DNA of 64,000 nucleotides from Sorangium cellulosum. GTDB lineage: Bacteria; Myxococcota_A; Polyangia; Polyangiales; Polyangiaceae. Below are positions 9,183 through 19,290 of the stretch, piece by piece. Numbering within the stretch: position 1 is the first letter of the stretch; every line of letters begins with the position of its first letter. The notes under the pieces are model-generated. The model made no database searches. It saw only the letters and a list, made by a program, of their open reading frames with translations, and was not told the DNA's origin. Position numbers and translations under genes: made by a program. The stretch lies in contig NZ_CP012670.1 of assembly GCF_004135735.1 (NCBI RefSeq), positions 7,828,501 to 7,892,500 on the forward strand, written 5' to 3'.

Positions 9183-10239
9183 ACCGCGCGCGCAGGACGC
9201 GGCGGTAGGTCTCGAGGTACGCCGCCGCGGTCCTCTCCGCCGAGAAGCGCTCCTCCGCGGCGCGGCGGCATGCCGCCCGGTCGAGCCGGTCGACCGCGCC
9301 GATCGCCTCGGCCATCGCCGCGACGTCGTCGACCAGGTAGCCCGTCCGGCCGTGCTCGACGATCTCCGGGAGCGCGCCCGCGCCGCGGAGCGCGATCACG
9401 GGCGTGCCCGAGGCGAGCGCCTCCATGGCGACCAGCGAGCTGGTCTCCTGGACCAGGCTGGGGACGAGCAGGCAGCGCGCCGCGGCGAGGAGCCGGCGCT
9501 TCCTGGCGAGGCCGATCGGGCCGAGGAAGCGCCGCGGCGGGCCGCCCTCGGCGTGGAGCAGCGGCAGGAGGACCTCCTCCAGGTACCGCGTGTGCGCCTC
9601 GTACCCGAACGCCTGCCCCGCGACGAGCAGCGGGACCCCGGCGCGGGCCGCGGCCTCCACGGCCACGTGGTAGCCCTTCTCCGGGCAGATCCGGCCGAGC
9701 GCGAGGGCAAAGCCGCGCTTGTACCGCCGCGGCCGGTAATGCTCCAGCCGGACGCCGTTCGGGATGTCGGGCAGGAGCTTGGCCCCCGGCGGGCACGCAC
9801 GCCGCTGGGTCGCGGAGACGCAATGCAGGAAGGTCGCCGGGCGGCCCAGCCGGAAGACCTCGGGCGCGTAGAAGCTCGGCGGGAGGTGCAGCGTGACGAG
9901 CGCCGGGACGCCGGGCCCGGGCAAGTAGCGGTCGAAATCGACGCCGTGGAGGTGGACGAGGTCGATCGGATAACGCTCCAGGGCGCGGGCGATGGCGCGC
10001 CGGTGATGGTGGTGCGCCGTCGCGGTGGCCGCCTCGTCCAGGACCGCGTCCGGCGGGGGCGCCGGCGTGGCGAGCAGCGTGCCCGCGCACGAGGAGCCCT
10101 GCGGGGCGACCACGAGGGAGCGGTGACCGCCGCGGGTGAGCGCCTCGTCGAGCATCGAGACCACCTGCTCGACGCCGCCGACCGCGTCGGGCCCGACCGG
10201 CGCGAGCGGGTAGCCGACGAGCAGGATCGTCAGAGGCAT
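9181..10239 (-). CDS. Glycosyltransferase, GT4 family
   Basis: A 352-residue cytoplasmic GT-B enzyme. The N-terminus ILLVGYPLAPVGPDAVGGVEQ is the donor-independent Rossmann half with the GG loop. The C-terminal half has the GT4 signature: ALGRICPEKGYHVAVEAA, then VPSLVQETSSLVAMEALASG, where the Glu pair contacts the nucleotide-sugar. Start ATG at 10239 overlaps the end of the PIG-L gene by ten bases. It is the last gene of a seven-gene minus-strand operon and would add a sugar to the glycan assembled by its neighbours. Donor and acceptor cannot be predicted. Confidence 0.88.
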   Translation of the reverse strand: MPLTILLVGYPLAPVGPDAVGGVEQVVSMLDEALTRGGHRSLVVAPQGSSCAGTLLATPAPPPDAVLDEAATATAHHHHRRAIARALERYPIDLVHLHGVDFDRYLPGPGVPALVTLHLPPSFYAPEVFRLGRPATFLHCVSATQRRACPPGAKLLPDIPNGVRLEHYRPRRYKRGFALALGRICPEKGYHVAVEAAARAGVPLLVAGQAFGYEAHTRYLEEVLLPLLHAEGGPPRRFLGPIGLARKRRLLAAARCLLVPSLVQETSSLVAMEALASGTPVIALRGAGALPEIVEHGRTGYLVDDVAAMAEAIGAVDRLDRAACRRAAEERFSAERTAAAYLETYRRVLRAR

Positions 10240-11102
10240 GGCGCTCGCCCGAGGCCGAGCCGCGCGAGCGCCCCCGCGGCGAGCTCCCGGAAGCGGGCGC
10301 CGTCGATCGGGAAGGCGAGCCGCTCGTAGTGGAGCGTCCCCTCGTGCGGGGGGCGCCGGAAATCGTAGGCGGGGGCCGGCCGGAACCGCTCGATCTCCGC
10401 GCCGAACGGGGCGAGCGTCTCCCTCTGGCTGACGAAGCAGGCCAGCATCGCGCGCTTCCGCGCCGCCTCCTCGTCGGAGAGCCGGAGGGCGACCTCCTCG
10501 AGGGCGCCCGGATGCGGGAGGAACTCCCCGACGACGAGGTGCCCCGGGGCGGCGTGGTACGAGGCCGCCTCGACGATCCGCGGCGCGGCCGCGCCGTCGC
10601 GCCGCGCGAGCAGCGCCGCCGCGTGGACCGCGAGCGCGGCCGCGTCGTGGTCGGGGTGGCCGCCCTCGTAGGGGTGCGTGATCACCACCTCGGGCCGCGC
10701 GCGCTCGAACAGGTCGAGGAGCTCCCGGGCGAGGCGCGGGGCCTCCTCGATGGCCTCCTGGTCGGCCGCGCCGAGGCACCGGAGCCTCGGCGCCGACGGG
10801 CGCCCGATGGCGAGCGCGCGGGCCAGCTCCTCGCGCCGGAGCGCCATGTAGCGCTCCCGCCCGACGCCCGCGAGCCCCGGCGGCAGGAAGCGGCGGTCGT
10901 GGGGCGCCCCGTCGGTCACGTGCACCACCTCGACAGGATCGAGCCGGCCGAGCCGCGCCCCGAGGCCGATGGTCTCGTCGTCCGGGTGCGCGACCACGAC
11001 GAGGCAGCGCGGCGCCGGGCCCGACGAGAGCCACGCGTACGGCCGCGAGGCGGGCGCCGGGGTGGTGGGGCCGCCCCTCTGGCGGAGCGCGGCGGGCCTC
11101 AT
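10230..11102 (-). CDS. PIG-L/LmbE family deacetylase
   Basis: A 290-residue protein with the PIG-L zinc-site motif VVVAHPDDETIGLG near residue 40 and the second motif THPYEGGHPDHDAAAL near 150, both diagnostic of the GlcNAc-PI de-N-acetylase/LmbE family. Such enzymes remove acetyl groups from N-acetyl sugars or related substrates. The first 30 residues are low-complexity and Pro/Ala-rich, so a shorter start is possible. It lies between the glycosidase-like gene (14-bp gap) and the GT4 gene (overlap), which fits modification of an amino sugar in a surface glycan. Confidence 0.88.
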   Translation of the reverse strand: MRPAALRQRGGPTTPAPASRPYAWLSSGPAPRCLVVVAHPDDETIGLGARLGRLDPVEVVHVTDGAPHDRRFLPPGLAGVGRERYMALRREELARALAIGRPSAPRLRCLGAADQEAIEEAPRLARELLDLFERARPEVVITHPYEGGHPDHDAAALAVHAAALLARRDGAAAPRIVEAASYHAAPGHLVVGEFLPHPGALEEVALRLSDEEAARKRAMLACFVSQRETLAPFGAEIERFRPAPAYDFRRPPHEGTLHYERLAFPIDGARFRELAAGALARLGLGRAPCL

Positions 11103-11116
11103 GGCGTCGCCTCGCC

Positions 11117-12004
11117 CTACCCCGCGTAGCGCCGCGTCATCCGGGCGCAGAAGTCCGCGAACTCCTCGATGCGCTGCGGAGGGCTCGTGTGGTGCGGCCT
11201 CACGCCCGCGTGCTCCGGGGTGAAGCAGTACGTGAGCGTGATCTCGAACGGATCGAGCGCCCTCATCTGCCGATCGAACCACGCCTCGGCCCCGGGCCGG
11301 AAGCTGTCGGCCCAGCTCAGCCCGGTGCGGAGGTGACGCACCCCGAGCTTCTTCAACCACGCCACCGCGTCGTCGAGCCGGTGGTCCTCGTAATGGAACC
11401 ACTGACAGATGCCGAGATCCGGGGCGTGCTCGGGGAAGAGCCGGAGCGCGCGCTTGGGCGTCCCGTCCTCGCGGAGCAGGCCCATGTAGAAATGGCGATA
11501 ATAGGACGACCCTTCGGCCTCCCGGTGACGGGTCGTCGCCGGCCAGGCGCGCGGCAGGTCGTAGAGGCTGTACCAGTGGACCCTGTCGACCTTGCCGCGG
11601 AGCAGCTCGGCGCTCCGCCGGAGCCCGAACTCCTGCACCTCCTCGGCGCCGAAGGTCGACACGCCGATCTCGGTGATCCAGAGCGGCCTGTCGGTGACCG
11701 CGCGGATCTCCTCCAGCTTGCTGGGCCACTCGTGGATCTGCCAGTGATTCCAGTCGAGCGGAAAGCCGTGCACCGCCACCACGTCGACGTGCTCGAGCAC
11801 GCCCTGGCGATCCATGTTGGCGATGAACCCCGGGTCGATCGGCGAGATGCCGCCCAGCACGCGGGGCAGGCCCGGGCGCTCGCTCCGGATCGCGTCCGCG
11901 GCGAGCTTCACCATGGCGCCGTATGTCGTCCAGTCCGGATCGATCTCGAAATCCCAGTGCGACTTGTTGTTGGGCTCGTTCCAGAGCATCACCGCTTCGA
12001 TCAT
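11117..12004 (-). CDS. Glycoside-hydrolase-like TIM barrel (GH39/GH5-type), apparently circularly permuted
   Basis: A 295-residue protein. It starts at ATG 12004, overlapping the methyltransferase stop (ATGA), and opens directly with MIEAVMLWNEPNN, the acid/base strand that normally sits after about 130 residues in clan-A glycosidases. The nucleophile motif PLWITEIGVST follows near residue 105 and a last-strand motif RVHWYSLYDLP near 140. After GLLREDGTPKRAL, usually close to the end, the chain continues with what look like strands 1-3 (GVRHLRTGLSWADSF, ITLTYCFTPEHAG) and ends with FCARMTRRYAG, which normally leads into the NEP strand. Both catalytic Glu are kept. Its context suggests trimming or transfer on a glycan made by the operon. 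No signal peptide is seen. Confidence 0.75.
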   Translation of the reverse strand: MIEAVMLWNEPNNKSHWDFEIDPDWTTYGAMVKLAADAIRSERPGLPRVLGGISPIDPGFIANMDRQGVLEHVDVVAVHGFPLDWNHWQIHEWPSKLEEIRAVTDRPLWITEIGVSTFGAEEVQEFGLRRSAELLRGKVDRVHWYSLYDLPRAWPATTRHREAEGSSYYRHFYMGLLREDGTPKRALRLFPEHAPDLGICQWFHYEDHRLDDAVAWLKKLGVRHLRTGLSWADSFRPGAEAWFDRQMRALDPFEITLTYCFTPEHAGVRPHHTSPPQRIEEFADFCARMTRRYAG

Positions 12005-12810
12005 GCCTTCTCTCCGTTCACGCCCGTCACGGCAGCTCGCCTGGCCGGGTAGACCGCGCCCGGCGCGCCGCGGTCCTTCTCGCCGCGGCGGCAGATGTAG
12101 ACCTCGGCCTCGGGGTGGCTCACGATCTCGAAGCCGGCGCTCCGGAGCATCGCCTCCGTGCAAGCCCGGTTGGGGATCCACCAGTTGGTCGGGTCGTGCG
12201 AGTAGCTGTCCTCCACGAAGTGGAGCCGCGGATAGCCCGCCTCGTCGAAGATCCGCGCCTCCGAGAACGGGTAATCGCGGAGGAGCGGCGTCACCTCGGC
12301 GCTGCCGCGCTGCATGCTCTGGAAGACCAGCGTGTGACCGACCACGTGCTCGTGGAGCAGGTCGAGCGCCAGGAGCGGGTGGCGGAGGTGATAGAGGACG
12401 CCCATGAACAGGACGATATCGAACCGCTCCCCCAGGCGGCCCACGTCGTAGACGGAGAGGTTCCGGAGCTCGATGTCCGCCCCGGAGACCTCGGCGGCGA
12501 AGCGCGCCTGCGCCAGGTAGTCCTCGTCGCTGTCGATCCCGAGCACCCGCGCCGCCCCGCGCCGCTTCATCTCGAGCGAGTAGAACCCCGCGTTGCACCC
12601 GATATCGAGGACCGTCTTGCCCGTGAGATCCGCCGGGATCGCGTGGGCGAAGCTCTTCCACTTGAACGCGGGGTAGTCGCCCAGGAAGTGATCCGGCGCC
12701 GTCTTCACCCCGCCGAGATCGATGTTGTGGAACCACCGCCCGAGCCGGCGCACGCGGTCCTGGATCTGCTCGCGGGTCAGCTCCGTCGCCCGCTCGACGC
12801 GCCTCTCCAT
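12001..12810 (-). CDS. SAM-dependent methyltransferase, CmoB-like fold
   Basis: A 269-residue class I methyltransferase. The N-terminal WFHNIDLGG and FLGDYPAFKWKSF resemble CmoB and related wybutosine-type enzymes. The SAM site is TVLDIGCNAGFYSLEMKRRG, with the acidic end of strand 2 in GIDSDEDYL. A long specific C-terminal part follows (DPTNWWIPNRACTEAML). ATG 12810 is preceded by GGGAGG at short spacing. An in-frame ATG at 12822, overlapping the upstream stop as TGATG, is an alternative that adds four residues. In this operon a sugar-nucleotide or glycan is a more likely substrate than tRNA, though that is inference. Confidence 0.82.
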   Translation of the reverse strand: MERRVERATELTREQIQDRVRRLGRWFHNIDLGGVKTAPDHFLGDYPAFKWKSFAHAIPADLTGKTVLDIGCNAGFYSLEMKRRGAARVLGIDSDEDYLAQARFAAEVSGADIELRNLSVYDVGRLGERFDIVLFMGVLYHLRHPLLALDLLHEHVVGHTLVFQSMQRGSAEVTPLLRDYPFSEARIFDEAGYPRLHFVEDSYSHDPTNWWIPNRACTEAMLRSAGFEIVSHPEAEVYICRRGEKDRGAPGAVYPARRAAVTGVNGEKA

Positions 12811-12821
12811 GACGCCTCCCA

Positions 12822-13550
12822 TCACCCCGTCGCCCCGCTGAGGAGCTGGATGGCCTCGCGGTAGCCGTGCAGCGTCCCCACGTCGACGTACGCCTCGCCG
12901 GCCCGCACCGCGCGCGCGCTGCCGCCGCGCGCGAGGTGCTCGTTCACCAGCGTCCCGATGTACACATCCCTCTTCCCGCGCTCGCAGAAGAGGTCGTACA
13001 ACGCCCGCATGACCGCGCCCGTCAGCCTGAAGGCGCCCCAGACCCACCGCGAGCGCGCGCCCGCCTGCTTCACCTGGATCTCGAGCACCCTGCCCTGCTC
13101 GTCGGTGACGACCGCATCGAACAGCTCCGGGTGCGTGACCGGAAACAGCAGGAACGACAGGCCGCCGCCGTCGAGATGACACAGCCCGTGCTCCGGGAAC
13201 CAGACCGTGTCGGGCAGCCCCACGAGGACCTCCTCCTCGGGCCGGATCCACGGCAGCGCCCGGAAGATCGCGTCGCAGAGCCCGGCGGCGACCGGCTGCA
13301 CCACGTAACAGACGTGCGCCGGGCCCACGCTCCCCCCGTAGTACTCGACGATATCCGACTTGCCCGACGAGATGACCATGCAGATCCGGGTCGCGCCGGC
13401 GAGGATCATCCGGTCGATGAGGTACTCGCTCACCGCGCGCGGCCGCTCCACGTCGCCGTCCCTGCGGGTCCCCACCGGCAGCAGCTCCTTCGAGAACGCG
13501 AGCGGCTGGATCCTGCTCCCCAGGCCCGCCGCCGGAATCACTCCCCACAT
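12822..13550 (-). CDS. Sugar-phosphate nucleotidyltransferase
   Basis: A 242-residue enzyme of the GT-A-like nucleotidyltransferase fold. The N-terminus GVIPAAGLGSRIQPLAFSKE is the NTP-binding loop with the GxGxR motif and the Lys that contacts phosphate. VLVGLPDTVWFPE is the metal-binding strand. The chain ends after the core, so no left-handed beta-helix is present. GGAGAGG stands just before the ATG at 13550. It should make an NDP-sugar from NTP and a sugar-1-phosphate for the two glycosyltransferases in the operon. The specific nucleotide and sugar are not determinable here. Confidence 0.87.
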   Translation of the reverse strand: MWGVIPAAGLGSRIQPLAFSKELLPVGTRRDGDVERPRAVSEYLIDRMILAGATRICMVISSGKSDIVEYYGGSVGPAHVCYVVQPVAAGLCDAIFRALPWIRPEEEVLVGLPDTVWFPEHGLCHLDGGGLSFLLFPVTHPELFDAVVTDEQGRVLEIQVKQAGARSRWVWGAFRLTGAVMRALYDLFCERGKRDVYIGTLVNEHLARGGSARAVRAGEAYVDVGTLHGYREAIQLLSGATG

Positions 13551-13566
13551 GGTCCTCTCCCTCCCT

Positions 13567-14637
13567 TCATTGCCCTGACACCGACTCGAGGATGGAGACG
13601 AGCTCCGCCGCCCGCCGCGCGGCGCTATGCTCCGCGAGCACCCGCTCCCGCGCCGCGCGGGCGATCCCCGCGATCTCGCCCGGAGGCAGCGAGAGCGCCT
13701 CCACGGCCTCGTCCGTGGTCGTCGCCACGAGGATCTCCTCGCCCGGCGTGAAGAACGCGTCGAGCCCCTCCCAGCGGTCGCTCAGGACCGGCGTCCCGCA
13801 CGCCGCGGCCTCGAAGAGCCGCCCCGAGGGGCAGTAGCCCATCGCCGCCATCGCGCCCCGGGTGACGTTGAGCGTCAGCGGGGAAGAGCCGTAGAACGCC
13901 GGGTGATCCGGCGGCGCCACGTGGCGCACGTAATAGACGTTCGGCGCCCAGGGGAAGCCCTCGGGGTAGAGCGAGCCCCCGAGGACGAACCGCTTCTCCG
14001 GGAGCCTCCGGGCCGCTTCGAGGAAGAGCGTGGAGAGCGCCTCCTGCCGGTCGGCCGCGTACGTCCCCAGGTACGAGAGATCGCCGCGGAACGCGCCCCG
14101 GGGCGGGACGGGGCGGTACACTCCGGGATCGGCGCTCCCGTAGAGCGGGAACACCCGCCTCGCGCCGAGCCGCGTCCGGAGCTCCGCGAGCGCCTCGCCG
14201 CCGGTGAAGCTGAGCACACAGTCGAAATCGACGAGCCCGCGCGGGCCGAGGTAGCCGACCGGCTGGCCGGCGCTCAGCCGCTCCAGCGTGACCGGCGTGT
14301 CGAGGTCGTAAAAGACCTTGAGGCCGCGCGACTCGAGGACCAGCTCCGTCGCGGCGATCCCGTCGGGGCAATACGAGGTCACCATCGCCGCGTCGGCCTC
14401 CCGGGCGGCGCGCCGGGCCTCGGGCAGGATGTCCTCGAGCGAGGTGTAGAGCCGGAGCGCGTGGCCGTGCGCGAGCGCGGTCAGATCCCGGTGCGAGGCG
14501 TAATAAGGGACGTCGCGCTCGAAGAAGGTGACGTGGTGCCCGGCCCGCCCGAGCGCGTCGACGAGCCCGCGCCACAGCGTGGCGTGGCCATTGCCCCAGG
14601 AGGAGCTGATCGTCAGGCCGAAGATGACGAGCCTCAT
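13567..14637 (-). CDS. CgeB-like glycosyltransferase
   Basis: A 356-residue GT-B protein starting at ATG 14637. The N-terminal half has FGLTISSSWGNGHATLW and a VFYDLDTPVTL motif known in CgeB/spore-maturation-type glycosyltransferases. The C-terminal half has DLSYLGTYAADRQ, a donor-binding strand, and CPSGRLFEAAACGTPVLSD, the conserved loop of the Glyco_trans_1_2 domain. It lies 16 bp upstream of the nucleotidyltransferase start and 18 bp after the HD-like gene, within one operon. It is presumed to add a sugar in the cytoplasm. The acceptor is unknown. Confidence 0.85.
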   Translation of the reverse strand: MRLVIFGLTISSSWGNGHATLWRGLVDALGRAGHHVTFFERDVPYYASHRDLTALAHGHALRLYTSLEDILPEARRAAREADAAMVTSYCPDGIAATELVLESRGLKVFYDLDTPVTLERLSAGQPVGYLGPRGLVDFDCVLSFTGGEALAELRTRLGARRVFPLYGSADPGVYRPVPPRGAFRGDLSYLGTYAADRQEALSTLFLEAARRLPEKRFVLGGSLYPEGFPWAPNVYYVRHVAPPDHPAFYGSSPLTLNVTRGAMAAMGYCPSGRLFEAAACGTPVLSDRWEGLDAFFTPGEEILVATTTDEAVEALSLPPGEIAGIARAARERVLAEHSAARRAAELVSILESVSGQ

Positions 14638-14655
14638 GGCGAAACCGGACCTCCT

Positions 14656-15639
14656 CTAGGTCTGCGCCACCGCGGGCGCCGGCGCCCCGGCCCTCTTCCG
14701 CTCGTCGATCTCGCCGAGGATCATCGCCGCCACCTCGGGGCGGCAGCGGATCCGCGGGAGCCGCGCCCTCGCGGCCGGCCGGAGGCGGCGGAGCGTGTAA
14801 GCGACCTTGGCGCGGGTGTGCTCGGGACCGTAGTAGTCGAGGAACCCGGCGCTGTTCAGCGAGAAGAACGAGAGCGCGTCGGCGTCGTTGAGCAGGGCGA
14901 GCTCGGCGTCGTCCCCGGGCCGCTCGTGCGCGCCAACCAGCGCGCCGATCCGGTCGAGATCCCCGGGCGAGAGGCCGAGGCCGTCGAGCGCGGCGCGGGC
15001 CAGCGCCGCCCCGCGCCGCGCGTGCTCGTCCTTGAAGGCCTGGTAGTCCGGGGCGCGGTGCTCGACGCGGACGAGCGCCTCCGAGGCCAGCCGCTCCACG
15101 TCGTGGAACAGCGCCGCCGCCTGGGCGGCGAGGCCCGCGCCCGGATCGAGGCGGAGCATCCACTGCCACACGTCGATCGCATGATCGTGATCGGCGCGGA
15201 CGAGGGGCCTGTCGAGATCGTGGAGCGCCCGGTGCCGCGCGAGGAGCCGCGCGAAGACCGCGGTCGTCGAGGCGACGTTCCGCCTCCGGATGAACCGCTG
15301 GCAGCGCGTGAGGACCTCGAAGGCCACCTGGGCGGCGCCCTCCCGCTCGACGCCCTCGATCAGGAGATCGAAGTCGCCGCGGGCGTCGAGCGCGTGCAGC
15401 GCGGTGTCGAGCGCCCACAGATCGAGCGTGGAAGCGCGGAAGGCGCGCGCGTCGACGACCGCGCGGCGCTCGCCGCCGGGCGGACAGGGCGCGTCGATCT
15501 CCCCATCTGGGAGCTCCACGCCAGGGAACTCCCCGGCGAGCTCCGCCCTGTCGGAGGGGGAGAGGAGCGGTGCGCTGTGGGCCGGTGGGTCATCGCTGCT
15601 CGACGGCGAGCCGGCGACGCAGATCAGGCGCTTGAGCAT
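14656..15639 (-). CDS. HD-domain-like protein, first gene of glycan operon
   Basis: A 327-residue cytoplasmic protein. The central part has ADHDHAIDVWQWML, AALFHDVERLASEAL and LNDADALSFFS, an arrangement of His/Asp residues typical of HD phosphohydrolases. The first 110 residues have no recognised domain and are Pro/Asp-rich near residue 20. It is the most upstream member of the seven-gene block that includes glycosyltransferases and a PIG-L enzyme. Substrate is unknown; hydrolysis of a phosphoester in sugar metabolism would fit. No close family name can be given from sequence alone. Confidence 0.7.
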   Translation of the reverse strand: MLKRLICVAGSPSSSDDPPAHSAPLLSPSDRAELAGEFPGVELPDGEIDAPCPPGGERRAVVDARAFRASTLDLWALDTALHALDARGDFDLLIEGVEREGAAQVAFEVLTRCQRFIRRRNVASTTAVFARLLARHRALHDLDRPLVRADHDHAIDVWQWMLRLDPGAGLAAQAAALFHDVERLASEALVRVEHRAPDYQAFKDEHARRGAALARAALDGLGLSPGDLDRIGALVGAHERPGDDAELALLNDADALSFFSLNSAGFLDYYGPEHTRAKVAYTLRRLRPAARARLPRIRCRPEVAAMILGEIDERKRAGAPAPAVAQT

Positions 15640-15844
15640 GAGCTCGCTCTTCGGTCTGCGGCGGGCAGGCTCCGGGCGTGGAGCGCGAGACGGCCCCCAC
15701 GAGGGCGCTCGCCGCGGACGAACCAGGGGAACGACCGCGTGAACCTATCGCCGCGGGGCTCACCGCACCATCGCGGAAATTCCGCACAGCAGGGTCAGGA
15801 AAGAAATGAGACCGAGGCGCGAGCGCCGTAGCCGCGCTGGCGCA

Positions 15845-17515
15845 TCACCCGAGATCTCCCGCTGAGCCCGCGGGGCGGAGGCCCTCGATCAACGCCGCGC
15901 GGTAGCGCTGTCGCGCCGCGACGAGGCGCCGCACCTCGGCGGCATCCTGGAGCGCCCCCGCGGCCATCGCGGCGTATCCGAGGCGGAAGAGCGCGTACGC
16001 CGCGAGATACGCCCGGAGGCGCGGCCCGGGGCGATCGCCCGAGCGGCGCCGATACCGCTCCAGGAAGACGCTCTGGGCGTCGGCATCCATCCGCCACTCG
16101 ACGATGGCCCCGGCCAGATCCCAGGCGATGTCCGCGGGGCCAGGCAGAAAATGATCGTCGCCGTGCGCGGTCGCGTCCACCTTGAAGAGCTCGTCAGGGC
16201 CAGAATCGGCGCCGGAGGAGGCGCGGAGCCACTCGTGAGGATCCATCTTGCCGTCGACGATTGCAGGACGGGCGACCTCCAGGGAGAGATCCGCCGGGAG
16301 CTCACACCCCATCTCGACAGAGAAATTGGTGCGAGTCATCGTAATGAGCTCCTCGGAAGGAGCGCTCGGGACCGGGAAGGCCGAGGCGCGGAAGGCGCAG
16401 TAGTCGGCGAGGCGCTCCAGCACCGCCGTGGAGAGGTCCTCGGCCTGGAGCGGCGGGGCGGCGAGCCGGGGCGTGGAGAGGAAGCCCTCGCCCTCGTCGC
16501 GCGGCGCGGGCCCGAAGCCGGCCTCGGCGATGGCGCGCGCGCGCTCCAGGCACTCGGCGCCATGACGGCCCATGCCCTCGAACTTGAGGATCCGGCGGCC
16601 ATCCCGGGAAAGGAACTTGAGGCGCTCCAGCGTCGTCCAGGAGGCCGGCCAGCGCGCCTCGTCGTCGTAGGCGTGACGGCGCCATGCCCCGCCGCCGAGG
16701 GGCTCACCCACGTCGCGCGGAGGGCGCGCCCCGCCCTCGACGCGCTCCGAGCGGAAGGATCGCCACCTCCGGGCGCCGTCCGGCGCGATCAGCGCGTCGG
16801 GGTCGGGCGCGCGGCTGCCCAGGAAGACGATGTGATCGCGCGGGCCGCCGGCGGAGGCCAGGGCGTCGCCGGCCGCGAGAAACGAGGAGCCGCTGAGGCC
16901 CGGCCCCTCGTCCACCACCCAGAACCGCGCGCCCTCGGCGAGGCCGTCCTGGACCCAGCGGCGCTCGCGGGCGGCGAGCTCGATCCGTCGATCATAGGGG
17001 TGTCCGACCGGACGCACGGTGACGCGCTCGGCCCGGATCCCCTGCCGCCGGAGCGCCGCGACGGTCACCGCGCTCAGCGTGGTGCCGATGCTGCGGATGC
17101 CGACGACGCGGACCGGGCCTCCCGGGGACGCGAGGCGCTCGGCCAGCCGGGCGAAGTCGAGCGGGTGGAGCGCGTAATAGGAGAACCCTTCCGGCGGCGA
17201 GGTGGAGACCGTCGCGGGCACGGGGAGCGCGGCGAGGGCGTCCGGCGAGATCGCGCGCGCTGCCCGGCCGTCCGCGCCGCCACCGACGAGGAGGCTCGCG
17301 AGGTCGTCTGTCAGGCGCGCCAGGCGGGCGGCGGCGGCCGCGCCGGCGTCGGCGAGGATCGACTCGAGCTCGCCCGCGCGGATCAGGGCGCGGAGCACGC
17401 CCTGGCGGAGGGCCTCGGCGCTGGCCGGGGCCGCGACCGCCCGGAGATCGTCTGCGAGCTCGGCGGTGAGCCGCTGCCCCGGGACGTCGCGGCGGCCGCC
17501 GCGGAACACGTACAT
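15845..17515 (-). CDS. Phosphoribosyltransferase-like protein with long C-terminal extension
   Basis: A 556-residue protein. ATG 17515 is preferred since GGAG lies five bases upstream; an ATG at 17539 would add eight residues. Residues about 120-270 have type I PRTase features: GIRSIGTTLSAVTVAALR on a core strand and WVVDEGPGLSGSSFLAAGDA, which fits the PRPP loop with its acidic pair. From about 300 on there is a second region with ILKFEGMGRHG and HGDDHFLPGPADIAWDLAGA, distantly like the HGD...D pattern of aminoglycoside-phosphotransferase-type kinases. The family is unrecognised. The 205-bp gap to the downstream glycan operon leaves open whether they are cotranscribed. Confidence 0.65.
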   Translation of the reverse strand: MYVFRGGRRDVPGQRLTAELADDLRAVAAPASAEALRQGVLRALIRAGELESILADAGAAAAARLARLTDDLASLLVGGGADGRAARAISPDALAALPVPATVSTSPPEGFSYYALHPLDFARLAERLASPGGPVRVVGIRSIGTTLSAVTVAALRRQGIRAERVTVRPVGHPYDRRIELAARERRWVQDGLAEGARFWVVDEGPGLSGSSFLAAGDALASAGGPRDHIVFLGSRAPDPDALIAPDGARRWRSFRSERVEGGARPPRDVGEPLGGGAWRRHAYDDEARWPASWTTLERLKFLSRDGRRILKFEGMGRHGAECLERARAIAEAGFGPAPRDEGEGFLSTPRLAAPPLQAEDLSTAVLERLADYCAFRASAFPVPSAPSEELITMTRTNFSVEMGCELPADLSLEVARPAIVDGKMDPHEWLRASSGADSGPDELFKVDATAHGDDHFLPGPADIAWDLAGAIVEWRMDADAQSVFLERYRRRSGDRPGPRLRAYLAAYALFRLGYAAMAAGALQDAAEVRRLVAARQRYRAALIEGLRPAGSAGDLG

Positions 17516-17753
17516 GCGAGCTCCGGAGCTGTCGGTCATGGCCGGTACGCGCGAGGGCGCTCATGCGCACGCCGCAAGGACCGGTATCGCTGCGGGGTGT
17601 GCAGCCCGATCACGGCGCGCGCCAGCGCGGGATCTCCTGACACGATGCGCGCCCGGACGCCACGCCCGGCCGCCGCGACGGCGCGCGCCGCGCGGCTCAG
17701 CCCGGCGAAGCGCGCATTGCGTCGACCACCCCCCTTCACTACGATGCCCCTGG

Positions 17754-19208
<1,455 letters not shown>

Positions 19209-19290
19209 GCTCGCCGCGTGAACCGACCCGGCCCTGCGCCGATCTGCTCGCGGCTCCTGGCGTCGATTCCGATGTCGATCTCCATGGAGG

